DNA of 64,000 nucleotides from Ichthyophis bannanicus (GCA_033557465.1 CM066031.1:170593043-170657042); one strand, 5' to 3'; counted from the first letter of the stretch, positions 34,041 to 45,357 are shown. Notes: a model not told the origin generated them from the sequence alone. A program made the numbers and translations.

Positions 34041-35805
34041 GACCCTGCCCCTTGGCCTGCTGACCCTGTTGGGGAGCTACAGAGGCCTGATAATGAGGGT
34101 ACTGTTTATAGGCAGATGACTTCCTCGGGTAAAAGGTCTTTTTTCCCGAGCCCTTCTTCTTCTGAGAAGGGGCAGAGGTTTTTCTGGACAGCCTTGTCCG
34201 GATAAGAGTCTCGGTCTCGAGTTCTGCAGCCTTGTCAGCCATGGGCTTGCCAAAGAGGTTTTCACCTCGACTGGGGACATCGACCAACTTGTCCTGCACC
34301 CATGGCTCGAGGTCCGATGACTGTAGCCAAGCCTGACGGCATGCACCGATGCCGGCCGCGGCTACTCGGGCCGAAGCCTTGAAGCCATCATAGGCTGCTC
34401 AAGATATAAACTTCGAGCACTCACGAATACCCGAGGACAGAGCATTGAACCTCTGCAAAGGTTCCTCGGAGAGACCAGCAGAGAACCCGGCAATCTCCTT
34501 TGCCAGGTCTCGAAGGTACATGCCCATGTACAGCTGGTAGGTCTGGACAAGGCAAGCAAGCAAAGAGCCCTGGAAGCACTAATTACCGAGGGCATCCAGG
34601 TTCTGGGCCTCCCGGCCAGGAGGCACCAAAGAGTGCATCTTCTGACTCTTCAGACGATGCATGGCCGATTCCACAACCATGGAGTGGTGCGGTAATTGTG
34701 CCTTTTGGAACCCAGGCCTCTTGCGGACTCAATAGATGGAATCGACCCGCTTGCTTAAAACCGGCATCGATGCCAGCGCCTCCCACATGCAGAAGAGCAA
34801 CCGTTCCAGCATCGGAAGAACCGGAACAGTAAAGGCCTCCTTCGGAGGAGAGTCATACTGTAGGGCCTCGAGCTCCTCGGCTCGAGGCTCCTCCTTGGGA
34901 TCCGTGGGGAATGCCAAAGCCTTGGCCATGTCCCGCACAAAGTCCGAGAACCAGGTATCCTCCGGGGGGGACCTTCTCCGAGGCTCGGACTCGGGCGAGT
35001 CCGAAAGAACGCACCGAGTCCAAAAGGTGTCAAGCGACTCCTCATCCGTCTCCCAGCCGGACTCCTCGGAGGAGGAATCGAGCAGCTCCGGTCGGGCAGG
35101 CATCAATGCCATCCGCCCCGATGCTGAGGGTAGCGGCATCAACGACCTCGGTCTCGAACGGGAGGCCGAGGGGGACCTTGGCCGAGGATCGACTCAAGCT
35201 CGCATGGACTCGAGGATCGGCTCGGCCTCCGTGGTCGACTTGGACGTCGATGTCCCGGTGGTCGGGGCAGATGCACCGGTGAGACCGGCGATCAGTGCCC
35301 GCTGCTGTTCCATGAAGGCAGCCAAGCTGCTCTCCAAGGCCGTCAACCTGAGTCTGAGCTCAGGAGACTCAGCAGCCCCCGACTCGGGCCCCAGCGGCAG
35401 CTCCCCTGGAGGTGAGTCCACGAGGACTACAGTACTCACGTGACCCGGGGACTCCATCTCCACGCAAGGTTGTTTTGCAGGCCTCTCCGACTCCGAAAAC
35501 CCGGGACGGCGCTCGGGGCTATGCGACTTGGCCCTTGCGGGTTTTTTCTTCTTATGATGCTCCCGCGAGGGAGACCCCCTTTCAGAGGAGCCTTGACGCT
35601 GTTCGGGGCCGGAGTCCTGAGATGTCGAGGCCTCTGACGAGGTCCGGGCCCTATCGGACACGGAGTCAGAGAAGATTTTTTCCTGTTGGTGCTGACTCCT
35701 CCTTAACGCCTTAGAGGACATCTTCCCACATGGACCACAGATCATCGGGTCATGATCGGGTCCGAGGCACTGGAGGCAGCAGTCATGTCTGTTGGTGAGA
35801 GACAT
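33970..35805 (-). pseudogene. DIRS-C gag
   Basis: 35805-35194 starts 'MSLTNRHDCCLQCLGPDHD' with a Cys/His zinc-binding segment. 35142-34729 holds an acidic, serine-rich part and 'SPPKEAFTVPVLPMLERLL'. The core follows ('GFQKAQLPHHSMVVESAMHR' type, around 34700), and a basic C-terminus at 34299-33970 ('SQKKKGSGKKTFYPRKS') overlaps the start of RT in a different frame. A stop near 34730 and frame changes in the core disrupt it. A 235-codon plus-strand frame over the same DNA is an antisense shadow. Confidence 0.75.
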
Positions 35806-35815
35806 AAGTTTCCTT

Positions 35816-36284
35816 ATTCTTTTTTTATTTTAGACCAAGAAACTGCTACAAAGCAAAGATAAAATAGTATTTCAGTTTACCCATCCTATTTGTTAAGCCA
35901 TTGTAAAAGAAAAAAAATGTATTAGCCCCCCTATGATTTTTTTTTTTTTTGATTGAGAAAATGTTAGCAAATCAGAGGCAGCCTCCTTGAATCTGAGAGA
36001 GAAGTCTAACATACAGCGAAAGCTTCTCCAATAGCGAATCTATGCACACCAGTACAGACTATGGAGAGTGTGGTGAAAGCCTTGTATTTGATAAGTGTTT
36101 CAGAGGACAGAACAAACAATCTTGCATTAGACCCCTCTGAAGAATCAGAACCAGTTAGCTATGTTCAGTTTGTGAAAAGGTGGGATCGTAAATTGGACAG
36201 GTTTAATGGTGTAATTTATTCAGAATAATTTTGTTTTTTTAATTTACACAGGGTAACTTGATTACCTCAGGCTCAAAACGCCAT
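35816..36284. other. Unassigned; short open frame next to polymerase fossil
   Basis: A frame open from 36010 to the TAA at 36226-36228 contains an ATG at 36061 ('MESVVKALYLISVSEDRTNN'). It has no recognised domain. Lying just before the PolB remnant and on the same strand, it could be part of the same degraded element or chance. Confidence 0.35.
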
Positions 36285-37541
36285 TCAATAAAGTATTCAA
36301 CATATTCTGGATGAGGTTATCAGCAGAGTTTCACATGGTTATTATGTACAGGTGCATTTACATTCATCTCTTTTTCACAATTCCTTGTATTCTGGAAAGT
36401 TAAACCCAGAAGCATTGGATGCTGATGATTTCTTAGACCAGATCAGTAAACTCCTTCAGAGTCACAGAGAAATCCAGGTTTGTGATATATTCCGTGTTGT
36501 ACTTGTCATAAGAAATCAGAGTAATGGGACCTGTAAGGTCTTAAAGACTATACTATTTAGTTAAATCATTCATAAGAAAATAATGTTTTTGTTAGACTTG
36601 AATACAGATGATAATCTGTGTTTTGCAGGTAGCTTCACAGCGCTCATGTCTCTGGTAAAACTGACAGATGCTGAGCTGTTAGAAGATGCTAGAAAACTAC
36701 ATAATGAGTTGGGGTGGTCGGTACATAGAAAAGTCATGCCCGATGGTGTAGCAATATTTGAACAGCATTTAAAGATAAACATACATGTTGTGCTTTACAC
36801 AAACTCATGGGATTGTTTTAAAACATCAAACTGACCTATATTCCCTAAAACTATTTTCTTATTGCTACATCATGACCATTTCTATGATATAACTAATGTC
36901 AAAAAATTCTTTGGGGAGCGTAAGTTCTGTAGTTACTGTCAGAAACTGTACAGTCATTATCATAATTGCATATTATAGTGTCATCTTTGTTTGACAACAA
37001 TGTGTGTGAATAATGATAGTGTATAACAGAGATGTCCTAAATGCAAACTGTGTTGTCGTTCTAAAGAGTGTTCAAATAGATACACACAGTTGGCACTGAA
37101 AAAAGAAGTGGTGTGTTTATCTAAGACACTGCCAGAAATGTGAGTCTTATGTGGATAAGAAACGTAAGTGCAAGGGGTAGGCATTGTAAACTTTGCAGTG
37201 AACCCTTAACCAGAGACAGTGAGCACTTATGTTTTATGACTCCTATTGGTAAACCTAAAACATCTGAAAAGAATATTTTTTATGACTGTGAAAGTATGTA
37301 AGAAAGAGGCTGCCATGTTCCTAATTACATATATGCAACGGACTTAAATGATGAAAGAAACTGGGAATTCAAGGGTCTCAAATGTATTTCTGCCTTTATA
37401 CAGATTTTTTGTGACAAAAATTTAAAGGCTATAACTTCATAGCTCATAATTCCAAAAGTTATGATGAATATTTTGTTCTTAAACAACTGTAAAAGGAAAA
37501 GAGGAGTACAGGTCTGCTGGTTCAAGGTGGTAAACTTTTAT
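36285..37541 (+). pseudogene. polB: DNA polymerase B fossil, N-terminal and exonuclease part
   Basis: Short frames in consistent order resemble the protein-primed-type PolB of Polinton/Maverick elements and adintoviruses. There is an N-terminal region ('DADDFLDQISKLLQSHREI', about 36418), then 'LTDAELLEDARKLHNELGW' (about 36661). A Cys/His cluster ('FFGERKFCSYCQKLY', from about 36910) follows, then exonuclease motif I 'FYDCES' (about 37278) and motif II 'AHNSKSYDEYFVLKQL' (about 37441). Several stops and frame changes interrupt it. The element is ancient relative to its insertions. No capsid, ATPase, protease or integrase genes were seen nearby, so only the polymerase region survives in view. 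Confidence 0.8.
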
Positions 37542-37554
37542 AAATTACCATTGA
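37542..37554 (+). repeat. Target-site duplication, left copy (13 bp)
   Basis: AAATTACCATTGA here is repeated at 39841-39853 after a poly-A tail and marks target-primed insertion of the L1-like element. Confidence 0.8.
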
Positions 37555-37658
37555 GCTGTTGGGAAGCAATTAAGATGGCGGCAGCTCCTTCCTGGTGGTG
37601 AGAACGCTATCTTGTGTGCTGCGACTGAGCCGGTATCTCCCCTCAATTGTGAAGAGCG

Positions 37659-38917
37659 ATGGGGAGGCGTAAACGGAAGCAAGTTTTGTTACCTTCATCG
37701 GGCTTGCCGTCTGGTTCGGCTCAGTGTGTGCTACCAGAATGCGGCTTTACTGTCGGAAGTGGAGCGACGTCTTCAGTGGGGGTGGTAGGAGGAATATCAC
37801 CCCTGAGCACTTCAGGCGTTTGGCTCTTTCCTGAGCAGCGCTCTCCACCACTGCAACCCGGAAGTATTGATCCAGCTGAGCTTGCACTGCCAGCAGTAGT
37901 TCCGACGAGTATCCCTGCTCAGCAAAGCATGAAGGGGGGCTCGGCTGAGGTGGAGTATCTTCCCGGCGGGAGAGGACAACGGGAGACCAGTGGAGATGTG
38001 ATTTCAACGGAGGTGGAAGCTGGTGGTGTGTCCGACCATGCTGGGAGCCTTCCGAGGATTCCTTGTTTGGAAAGACCAGCGGTGTTTACCCTTGAAACGC
38101 TGTGGGAAGGTTTGGCGACATTGAATACCTCCTTGTCAACTTATGTGGATACTGTGAGTTCTGAATTAGTGGGTATGAAGTCTATGTGTGAACTCTCTCC
38201 AGTGCACATAGAGAACAAGTGCAGCGGATATCTAGACTGGAAGGAGATGTGGGTCAACTCCGGGACTTGGTTACAGCCCAGCTTAAGGACAAATTGGTGT
38301 CTATTAAGAAGATGGAGTACTTGGAAAATCAAGTCCGTAGATGTAATTTGCGGTTCTTGAATTTTCCCAGGTCTCCTGTGTTATCTCCCATGGCCATGGT
38401 GCGGAAATATTTTGGGGAAATTTTAAAAATACCCTCGGAACAATTTCCTCCTTTGGTTTGGGCCCAGTATTTGTCTGTTGGTTCTAGTGGCCATCTTGCC
38501 GGGAGTCCTCCTGGCCTTCCTGGTGTGGGAGACCTCACGGGTTTTTTAGAAAGCTCTTTAGAGGTTGTTACGGGGAAGGCCACCCTGCTTGTAACTACGG
38601 CTCTGGAGTCAGATAAATTTTATATCTTAAAAATGTACTTCAGGAATTTTGATGAGCTGTTTCTAGGAACTAATGTTAGAATATTTCCGAATGTTTCTCG
38701 AGATATGCAGCTGAGAAGGAAAAGCTTTTTGGCTTTTTGCCCTAGGGTATTGGCTCTAGGGGCTACTTTTCAGTTAAAATTTCCTGCTAAGTGTTGTATT
38801 ATGTTTAAACAGAAACTGTACTTGTTTTTTGATCCTGGGCAACTACAAGAATTTTTGGGGGCTAAGGAGGAGATAGTGGTTAATGTCTCTGATTCTCCCC
38901 ATTTGGCTGACGCATAA
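37659..38917 (+). pseudogene. L1-type ORF1 (two frames)
   Basis: The first frame 37659-38360 starts MGRRKRKQ and is a low-complexity N-terminus. The second frame 38219-38917 contains a coiled-coil ('RISRLEGDVGQLRDLV'), an RRM-like block ('RRCNLRFLNFPRSPVLSPM') and a C-terminal domain ('LRRKSFLAFCPRVLALGATF', 'YLFFDPGQLQEF'). Order and content match L1 ORF1p, an RNA-binding trimer chaperone. One frame change at about 38215 separates the halves. Otherwise it is well preserved compared with the PolB around it. Confidence 0.75.
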
Positions 38918-39095
38918 GTCTCTTAATGCCATCGCTATATATTGACTTGACTTTGAATAATTGTTTTTGAAACAATATTTTCTTGGTGCTTCCCTCTAAT
39001 TTCCTTTGTTTTGTGGTCTAATTTTAAGGGGGATTTATTTCCTGTACTAATTGGGTTTGTTTGTTGTATTCCCCTTTTTTCCATTCATTTGAATA

Positions 39096-39784
39096 CAGTC
39101 AAACCTCGGTTTTCGTGTGCCCCGGTTTTCGTTCGTTTCGGTTTTCGACATCTTTTCTGACTGAGATCTTGTCTCGGTTATCGTTTATCGCCTCGGTTTT
39201 CGTCAGGAATGGTGAGCCAGTGCTGCCAGATCTGAAAACCTATACAGTACTGTATACTGTACTGCAATACATACACCCTCGCGCTGGTCTGCCCGCCCAG
39301 TCCCGGCAGCACTACCCCCCCCCCCGGACTCACCGATCGCGTGTTGAGAAGCCAAAGTCAGCTGAGCAACATCCTCGAGCCAGAGATGCAAGGATTGCAC
39401 AGAGAGGAAGGCCCCGATCTCTCCACCGCCTGCCTGTTCTCTGGAGCGCCCCCTCAGGCTCGGAGGTAGCAGGGTAGCTGTCAATGTAAGCAGGAGATGT
39501 TGAATGAATGTGGGAGGCAGTTCTTTATCTTGCAGGGTACGCTTGCAAATTGCTGTTGAGACGGAGTCAGCGATCAGATTACAGTGCCGTACAGTACAAT
39601 ATCTGTGTGTTTGCTGTCCTGTGGACGATCGGGCAGGTGAGAGAAGTGACAGGAGCTGGGTGTCTGGAACGGATTAATTGAATTTACATTATTTCCTATG
39701 GGAAATATTGCTTCGGTTTTCGTACGTTTCGGTTTTAGTCAGACTTCTTAGAACGGATTAATCATTAAAACCGAGGTTTGACTG
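39096..39784. mobile_element. Tigger-like TcMar DNA transposon, non-autonomous
   Basis: Terminal inverted repeats begin 'CAGTCAAACCTCGGTTTT' at the left and end with its complement at the right, flanked by TA dinucleotides (39094-39095, 39785-39786) as in Tc1/mariner insertions. The 689-bp interior has no transposase. It sits in the 3' part of the L1-like element. Open frames across the left end are chance. Confidence 0.85.
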
Positions 39785-39840
39785 TATTACTTTTCGGATG
39801 TATTAAAGTTGATAATGATAAATAATAAAAAAAAAAAAAA

Positions 39841-40616
39841 AAATTACCATTGAACCTTTGACTATTTGTTTTATAGAATCTCTAAATTTCCTGCCTATGA
39901 AACTTAGTAAACTTCCACAAGCCCTGGGTTTTACAGGCTATAAGGGGTACTTTCCACATTTCTTTAATATTCTGGAAAATGAAAATTATGTGGTCTCTTT
40001 GCTGGATGTTGAGCATTATGGTGTTGGAAACATGTTGCCTGAAGAAAAAGAGGAATTTTTATAATGGTACAAGAACAATCATCATAAAACTTTTAATTTG
40101 CAAAAAGAGTTGGCTTATTACTACCAACAGGATGTATCTATTTTGTGACAGGCCTGTGTCCTCTACAGAGCTGAAATCATGAAAATGGCAGAGAAAGAAG
40201 CGATTGTAGAGCAGGATGATGTATCAAAAATTCTACGAAGTTGTTTAAACCCTTTCCTGTATATAACCCTTGCATCAGTATGTATGGCTATGTTCAGATT
40301 AATGTTTTTAGAACCCCTGATTGTGGCACTCATCCCATCGGATAACTAACACTGGCAAAGAGATAGTCATCCCCCTCTATTCAATTGCTGATGTATGTAG
40401 AGGCCAAAGAAAATATGCATATCACACATGCTCTGAAAGGGGGTGAAAAAAAGGTGGGTTCTCATTTGTATGTTACTCTGTGTGTCTTGGAGGCATTCAA
40501 AAGATCTCTGCATATCATCGAGTAGCACCGATGTTTCCACTGTCTGTTTTACAACAGCTTATGCACATCTAGAGTTGTACAATTTTCTAGACAGTTTGCA
40601 AGAGTGCTGCTTGTAC
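39841..40616 (+). pseudogene. polB: DNA polymerase B fossil, continuation
   Basis: This continues the polymerase after the L1-like insertion: 'ESLNFLPMKLSKLP' (about 39880), 'GYFPHFFNILENENYV', 'LQKELAYYYQQDVSIL', then palm-side sequence 'YITLASVCMAMFR' (about 40260), 'YVEAKENMHITHALKGGEKK' (about 40395) and 'AYAHLELYNFLDSLQE' (about 40560). Similarity ends at 40616, just before the place expected for the polymerase YxDTDS motif, where a LINE fragment begins. Stops and deletions are present. Confidence 0.8.
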
Positions 40617-41700
40617 CATAACATAATAACATACGTAGTATATGATGGCAGATAAAGACCAGCATGGTCCATCTAATCTGCCCAGCAAGGTGGCAAGAGT
40701 AGGTGCACCTGCCGCTCCATGTAGGTCACCCTTCCCCATGCCTTTGTTTAGGGTTATACCCACCACTCCGTGCAGGTCACCTCAACTTGATAAGAAATCA
40801 ACTTGTTAAAATCGAAATTAACTTAACAGTCTCTGATATCTTATCTTCTTTCTATAAAGGGATCCACTGTGTCTGTCCCGTGCCATTTTTAATTCTGTCA
40901 CTGTATTTTTTCTCCGCCACTTCCATTAAGAGGGCATTCCAATCATCCACCACCATTTCAGTGAAAAAGTATTTCCTAACATTAGTTTTCAGTTAACCCC
41001 ATTGCAGAGATGAACAACATCAGATAATAGTCAGTAGGCCTGATGAGTCTTGGCAAACTCTCTGTAACATCTCGGATTTTGGCACCTGGCAGACAGCACA
41101 CTACCCTGGACATCAAGTCTGGGTAGCAGATGGACACCTCGCTACCTCTCCGAGTCACTAATCACCACTACCCTTTGCTTTCTTGTGGTCACTGATTCTA
41201 CAACTTTGGGGTACTCGAGCTCTGGTTTGTCCCTCTCCTGGGATGCCTTCACCTCCTCCACTTCCAGGGCTGCATAATGGTTCTTCAATTCAAGGGCTGG
41301 AGGAACTGGATTGGTGATTCTGCAGACCCTGGTGACTTGTGTCCAAATTTCATCATTTTGTAGGCCTCCATCATCACCTCTATTGGAGAGCTGGAATGTT
41401 TCAAGAAGCATCTTATCAATGTATTTCTCACTGTCTTGAATGCTCTGCAGTCTTGCCACCTCTTCTCTGAGCTCCTCCGCTTGTTTTCTGAGAGCTTCAG
41501 CACGGAACTTCTACTGCCATTGGGACCTCTATCCGGACAGAGGCAGAAGCTGTAATGGGGACAATAGCTTTGGTAATATGATTTTTCCAAGCCATTGTTC
41601 AGTTGGAGGCGCTTCGGTACCTGTTGAAATAAAAGAGAGAGACATACCAAAGTCTCTGCCTGTTCCTCAGTTGTCCTTTAAGAGAAAAAGTAGTTAACCT
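40617..41700 (-). repeat. CR1-like LINE: 3' end fused to ORF1 remnant (minus)
   Basis: 40617-40996 reads on the minus strand as a LINE 3' end ('NVRKYFFTEMVVDDWN', then UTR). At 40990-41650 the minus strand encodes part of a CR1 ORF1, with 'VVCCLPGAKIRDVTESLP' and 'TTRKQRVVVISDSE', the GDSL-like esterase region of CR1 ORF1 proteins. The whole ORF2 is missing between them, so either two fragments abut or one copy lost ORF2. Confidence 0.65.
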
Positions 41701-42435
41701 CTTTTAAGTGTGTTCTAACAGGGCTGTTCTAAGTCCCTATGTGTAGCTAATTGGAGAGTTGTCCTGTAAAACAAGAATGCTCACATGGGGTGGGTATGGA
41801 GAGACCTAACACCTGATGAAATCAGTGGCTTCAAAGAGCTAGCAGTGAATGAGTAGCTGAAACAAAAAAACACAACGAACTCTAACTTACAGAGCTTTGC
41901 CCAATACCATGAAAAAAATCCCCCCTTTGCAGTATAGAAAAAAAAACTTTTACAAATGAAAACTAAAAACCTTTCAAGAACTTTCAGGCAGAGAAATTGA
42001 AGTTAAAAGCCACACAGTATTGCCATGCTTGCAACCGAGTCCCTGTTAGAGACAGTCATTAGAACCTGGAAAGAAAAGTGTGCAGCATCCACCACTTGTT
42101 AAATCAAGGAAGATTTTATTACCATTCTTACACATTAAGCTGGGTCTAATGAAAAATTTTGTCAAGGCCATGGACAAAAAAACCCCAGCTTTCAAGCATC
42201 TCAGCAAGAAATTTTGAAGACAAAGTGAAAAGACCTAGATCTATAATAAATTATGATTAAAACTCTGCTACTAACACGCTGTGTGTGTGTAAATTTGAAA
42301 AGCTTAGGTATCTTGGAAACAGTGGCCAATCAATGGTTTTAATTGCAATTTTAATTCAATGCATCAAAATCCATAAGAATTGACAGATTTTGTCTTTGAA
42401 GTAACCTTAAAAAAATTGTAGACCAGTGTACTTCG
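41701..42435. other. Unassigned
   Basis: AT-rich sequence without recognised genes or repeats. Confidence 0.4.
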
Positions 42436-42692
42436 AGTTTGATTATACATTGAGTGAAAAACTATTTTCTCCGATTAGTCTTAAATGTGTCTTTCTACTT
42501 TTTGAAGGGGTAAACATTTACTCGTTCCACTCCACTCCATTATTTTATAGACCTCTATAATATCTCCCCTCAGCTCTATCTTTTCCCAGATGAAGAGCCC
42601 TAAACCTTTAAGCCTTTCCTTGTAGGAATATCCTTTCATCTCCTTTATCATTTCGGTCGCTCTTTTCTGTACTTTCTCTATTTCTGCTATAT
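42436..42692 (-). repeat. CR1-like LINE fragment (minus)
   Basis: 'GAGTTTGATTATACATTGAG' through 'TCTTTTCTGTACTTTCTC' is the reverse complement of a diverged copy of the LINE seen at 46800-47100 (the 'RAEMIKEMKGYSYKERL'-like region). Confidence 0.65.
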
Positions 42693-42940
42693 ACTACTAC
42701 TACTACTGAACATTTGTATAGCACTACAAGGCATACGCAGTGCTGCACAGACACATTAAAAGATGGTTCCTTCTCATCAGAGCTTACAATCTAGTCAAGA
42801 CAGACAACAAAGTAGTTGTAGACATGGGATACAGCTACGGGGAATGGTAGGGAAACACAAAGGACATCAGGAAAGTTAAGATCTGAAAGCGGCAGCAAAG
42901 AGATGAGTTTTCAGCCTGGATTTGAAAAGGGTCAGGGCTA
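42693..42940 (-). repeat. LINE 3'-end fragment with TAG-type tail (minus)
   Basis: Inverse copy of the family at 5960-6206: a TACTACTACT tail, 'TTTGTATAGCACTAC', and 'GCCTGGATTTGAAAAGG' as the complement of the coding end. Confidence 0.6.
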
Positions 42941-43349
42941 ATTGATAAGGAAGAGGAGAGAGAGATACACACACAGCTAAAGACAGAGAGGCAGAGCTGA
43001 ACAAGAGGAGTGGGGAAAGTAAAAAAAAACTCAGGCAAAGTAAAAAAAAAAAACCGGAGGACTGACAATATCAACTAGAGAGGAATAGGGAAGAGAAAAA
43101 GCGTAGTTACTCACCTGTAATAGGTGTTCTCTGGGAGCAGCAGGAATCAGCCCTCACATATGGGTAATGTCAGCACTGACAGAGCCCGCGCAAAGCATTT
43201 ATCCAGCTTTCAAAGAAAGCCTTTGGAAATGCTACCACGCATGTGTGGTCCCCTTCCCGCCCAAGAGTGCCATCTTGCTCAATGACATAGTTAAGATGGC
43301 ATTAAGAACTAAAATAAGGTAGAGAAGGCAACTCCTAAGGGAGGAGGGA

Positions 43350-43452
43350 TGTTTGTGATGACTGATTCCTGCGGTTCACGGAAAACACCTGTTACAAGTG
43401 AATAACTATGCTTTCTCCAGGAACAAGCAGAAAGTCAGCCCTCACATATGGG
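43350..43452. repeat. DIRS-D internal complementary region
   Basis: Joins 'GAAAACACCTGTTACAAG' (complement of the left terminus) to 'CTCCAGGAACAAGCAGAAAG' (complement of the right terminus), followed by 'CCTCACATATGGGACTCC'. Confidence 0.7.
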
Positions 43453-43567
43453 ACTCCCTAGCTCCAGGCTGCCAAGGACTGAACCATGACAGTACCAGCG
43501 GCAACCAGTTAGGTAGTCGTGAGTTGAAGGAGGTGAGCGAGTCCTTGATGAGGGACTCTGCGAGACC

Positions 43568-44538
43568 CTAGCATCCAGCGACACTATCACTCCGGTAGCC
43601 TGAACACAGAGGGTTGGAGGGCAGGAGTTGCCTACTGAAGGCATTGTCCCTGTGGGATTCACGCCCCAGGCAGTAGTAAGCTGTGAACGTGCAACTTGAA
43701 GACCAAGTGACAGCTCTGCAGATCTCTGGCACCAGCACAGAGCGGAGGTTGGCCACCGATTTGGCCATCACCCTCACGCAGTATGCTGTGATCCAGTGCT
43801 CAAGGGAGAGGCCCGCTCGCTCATAGGTGAGGGCAATACAATCCGCCACCCAAGAAACAAGGTGCACTTGATCACAGGAAGCCCCAATCTGCTAGGGTCA
43901 TAAGACACGAAAACCTGAGGTGCTTTGTGGTGGCCCTGGGTCTGCTGTAAATAGGACAGTGCCTGTTTCCAGTCCAGTATGTGGAGTATGAGTTCCTTTT
44001 TGCTGGTGTGAGGCTGCGGGTAGAAGGTGGGGAGTAATACTTCTTGGTTGAGGTGGAACAGGGGTACCATCTACGGAAGGAACTTAGGGTGAGTGTGGAG
44101 CACTACCCTGTTTTGGAAGAACCTGGTGCATGGAGGGTCTGCCACCAGGGCTTGAAGCTCGCTAACTTTGCTAGCTGAAGTGAGGACCACTAGGAAAGCC
44201 ACCTTCCAGGAGAGATACCGTAGGTGGCATGTGGTCAGGGGCTCGAACCGTGGGGGAGCACCACATTGAAATCCCACTGCACTGGCGGGGGAGGGGGGGG
44301 CGGAGAGGGGACCTGGATAGCAGAAGGCCCTGTAGGAACCGTGAGACCAGGGGCTAGCTGGAGAGGGGCTTCCCTCAATTGGGTGGTGGTGAGCAGCTAT
44401 AGCACTCAAGTGCACCCTGACAGAGTTAGACTTTAGTCCCGTGCACGACAGATGCACCAAGTACTGAAGCACAGCTGTATGTGGCAGGAGAAAGGATTCT
44501 CCTTCCTCTCCGCACACCAGATGGCGAACCTCCGCCAC
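43568..44538 (-). pseudogene. DIRS-D tyrosine recombinase
   Basis: Fragments 44538-44071, 44070-43774 and 43867-43568 cover the YR: 'LTSASKVSELQALV', 'HLNQEVLLPTFYPQPH', 'VRVMAKSVANLRS' and 'CTFTAYYCLGRES'. The catalytic 'SARR' is 'SASK' here, so the first catalytic arginine is replaced by lysine or lost, and the domain is in at least two frames. It is non-functional as written. Confidence 0.75.
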
Positions 44539-44625
44539 TTACGGATGTAGGCCTTCTGGTGGAGGGCTTTCTAGAGGCCAGTAGGATCTCTTCAACTTCC
44601 TTTGGCAGGTTGAGGGGGGCCAAGG

Positions 44626-45357
44626 TTACCCTCTCAGCAGCCATTTCATCAGTGTCAGTGACCCCACATTGGGGTGCAAAAGGGAGTTCTCCTCCTGAGT
44701 CAGGTGGTCTGGGGTTCTTCCCAGTGGGACTGGGAGTGCCGCCAATGAGAGTAGCAGGGGGAACCAGGGCTGCCTGGGCCACCTGGGGGCGATCAGTATC
44801 ACTGATGCCCTCTTGCTCTGGACTTTGAAAAGAGTCTTGACAAATAGAGGGGTCAGTGGGAACATATAGAGTAGTCCCTTGGACCACGAGATCAGGAAGG
44901 CATCTGCCGCTACCCTCTCCAGGTGTGGTTGAAGAGAGCAGAAGTGAGTGTCTGGAGAGACGAACAGGTCTATCTCAGGTCATCCTCAGAGGCAGAAGAG
45001 CCTCTCCACCACTGTGGGGTCAAAGCACCACTCTGCTGAGTCTATCTGCCAGGCAGTTGTCCTGGCCCAAGAGGTAGGCTGCATGCAGGAGCATGCCATT
45101 GCTTGCTGCAAAAGAGAAGAGGGCTACCACCTCCTGACAGAGTGAGCACGAGTCCGTGCCTCTCTGCTTGTTGATATAGAACATTGCTACCTGGTTGTCC
45201 ATTTGGATCAACACAGGTCGGTGTCGCAGGTGGCTGCGGAACACTTGTAGGGCTAGGAAGACTGCCCAGAGCTCCAGGAGGTTGATCTGTAACAGGGACT
45301 CCTTCTGGGACTAGCAGCCCTGCATACGCTGAGCTCCCCACCCTGGGAGGGAAGCAT
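44626..45357 (-). pseudogene. DIRS-D RNase H and post-RH region
   Basis: Fragments 45341-45042, 45244-45020 and 44887-44426 include the RNase H piece 'IQMDNQVAMFYINKQRGTDS', 'LGQDNCLADRLSR', and the post-RH block ending 'FPLTPLFVKTLFKVQS'. It continues from the RT part beyond the SINE and LINE insertions. Confidence 0.7.

Larger units (their letters stand above)
30548..35815 (-). mobile_element. DIRS-C: DIRS element lacking its 5' terminus
   Basis: On the minus strand it carries Gag (35805-33970), RT-RH (34040-32063), YR (31838-31050), ICR (30815-30913) and the 3' terminal repeat (30548-30720). Similarity to DIRS-E stops just upstream of the Gag Cys/His segment at about 35815, so the 5' UTR and its inverted repeat are missing. 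It is closely related to DIRS-E throughout. Confidence 0.88.
37555..39840 (+). mobile_element. L1-like element with ORF1 only (HAL1-like), nested in PolB
   Basis: Bounded by a 13-bp target-site duplication and ending in a poly-A tail (39827-39840). The 5' end carries 'AAGATGGCGGCAGCTCC', a typical L1-style leader. One ORF1 region is present, followed by about 200 bp of 3' sequence (excluding the nested DNA transposon) and the tail. No ORF2 (endonuclease/RT) is present. The architecture matches 'half-L1' non-autonomous elements, which are copied in trans by L1 ORF2p. A simple internal deletion of a normal L1 is the alternative. Confidence 0.75.

Noticed and set aside
34736..35443. 235-codon plus-strand frame
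   Set aside because: Antisense shadow of DIRS-C gag.
37659..38360. Possible host gene (233 codons)
   Set aside because: It continues after a frame change into an L1 ORF1 coiled-coil/RRM region and lies inside an element with target-site duplication and poly-A tail.
39061..39477. 138-codon plus-strand frame
   Set aside because: Crosses the Tigger-like terminal repeat; no transposase similarity.
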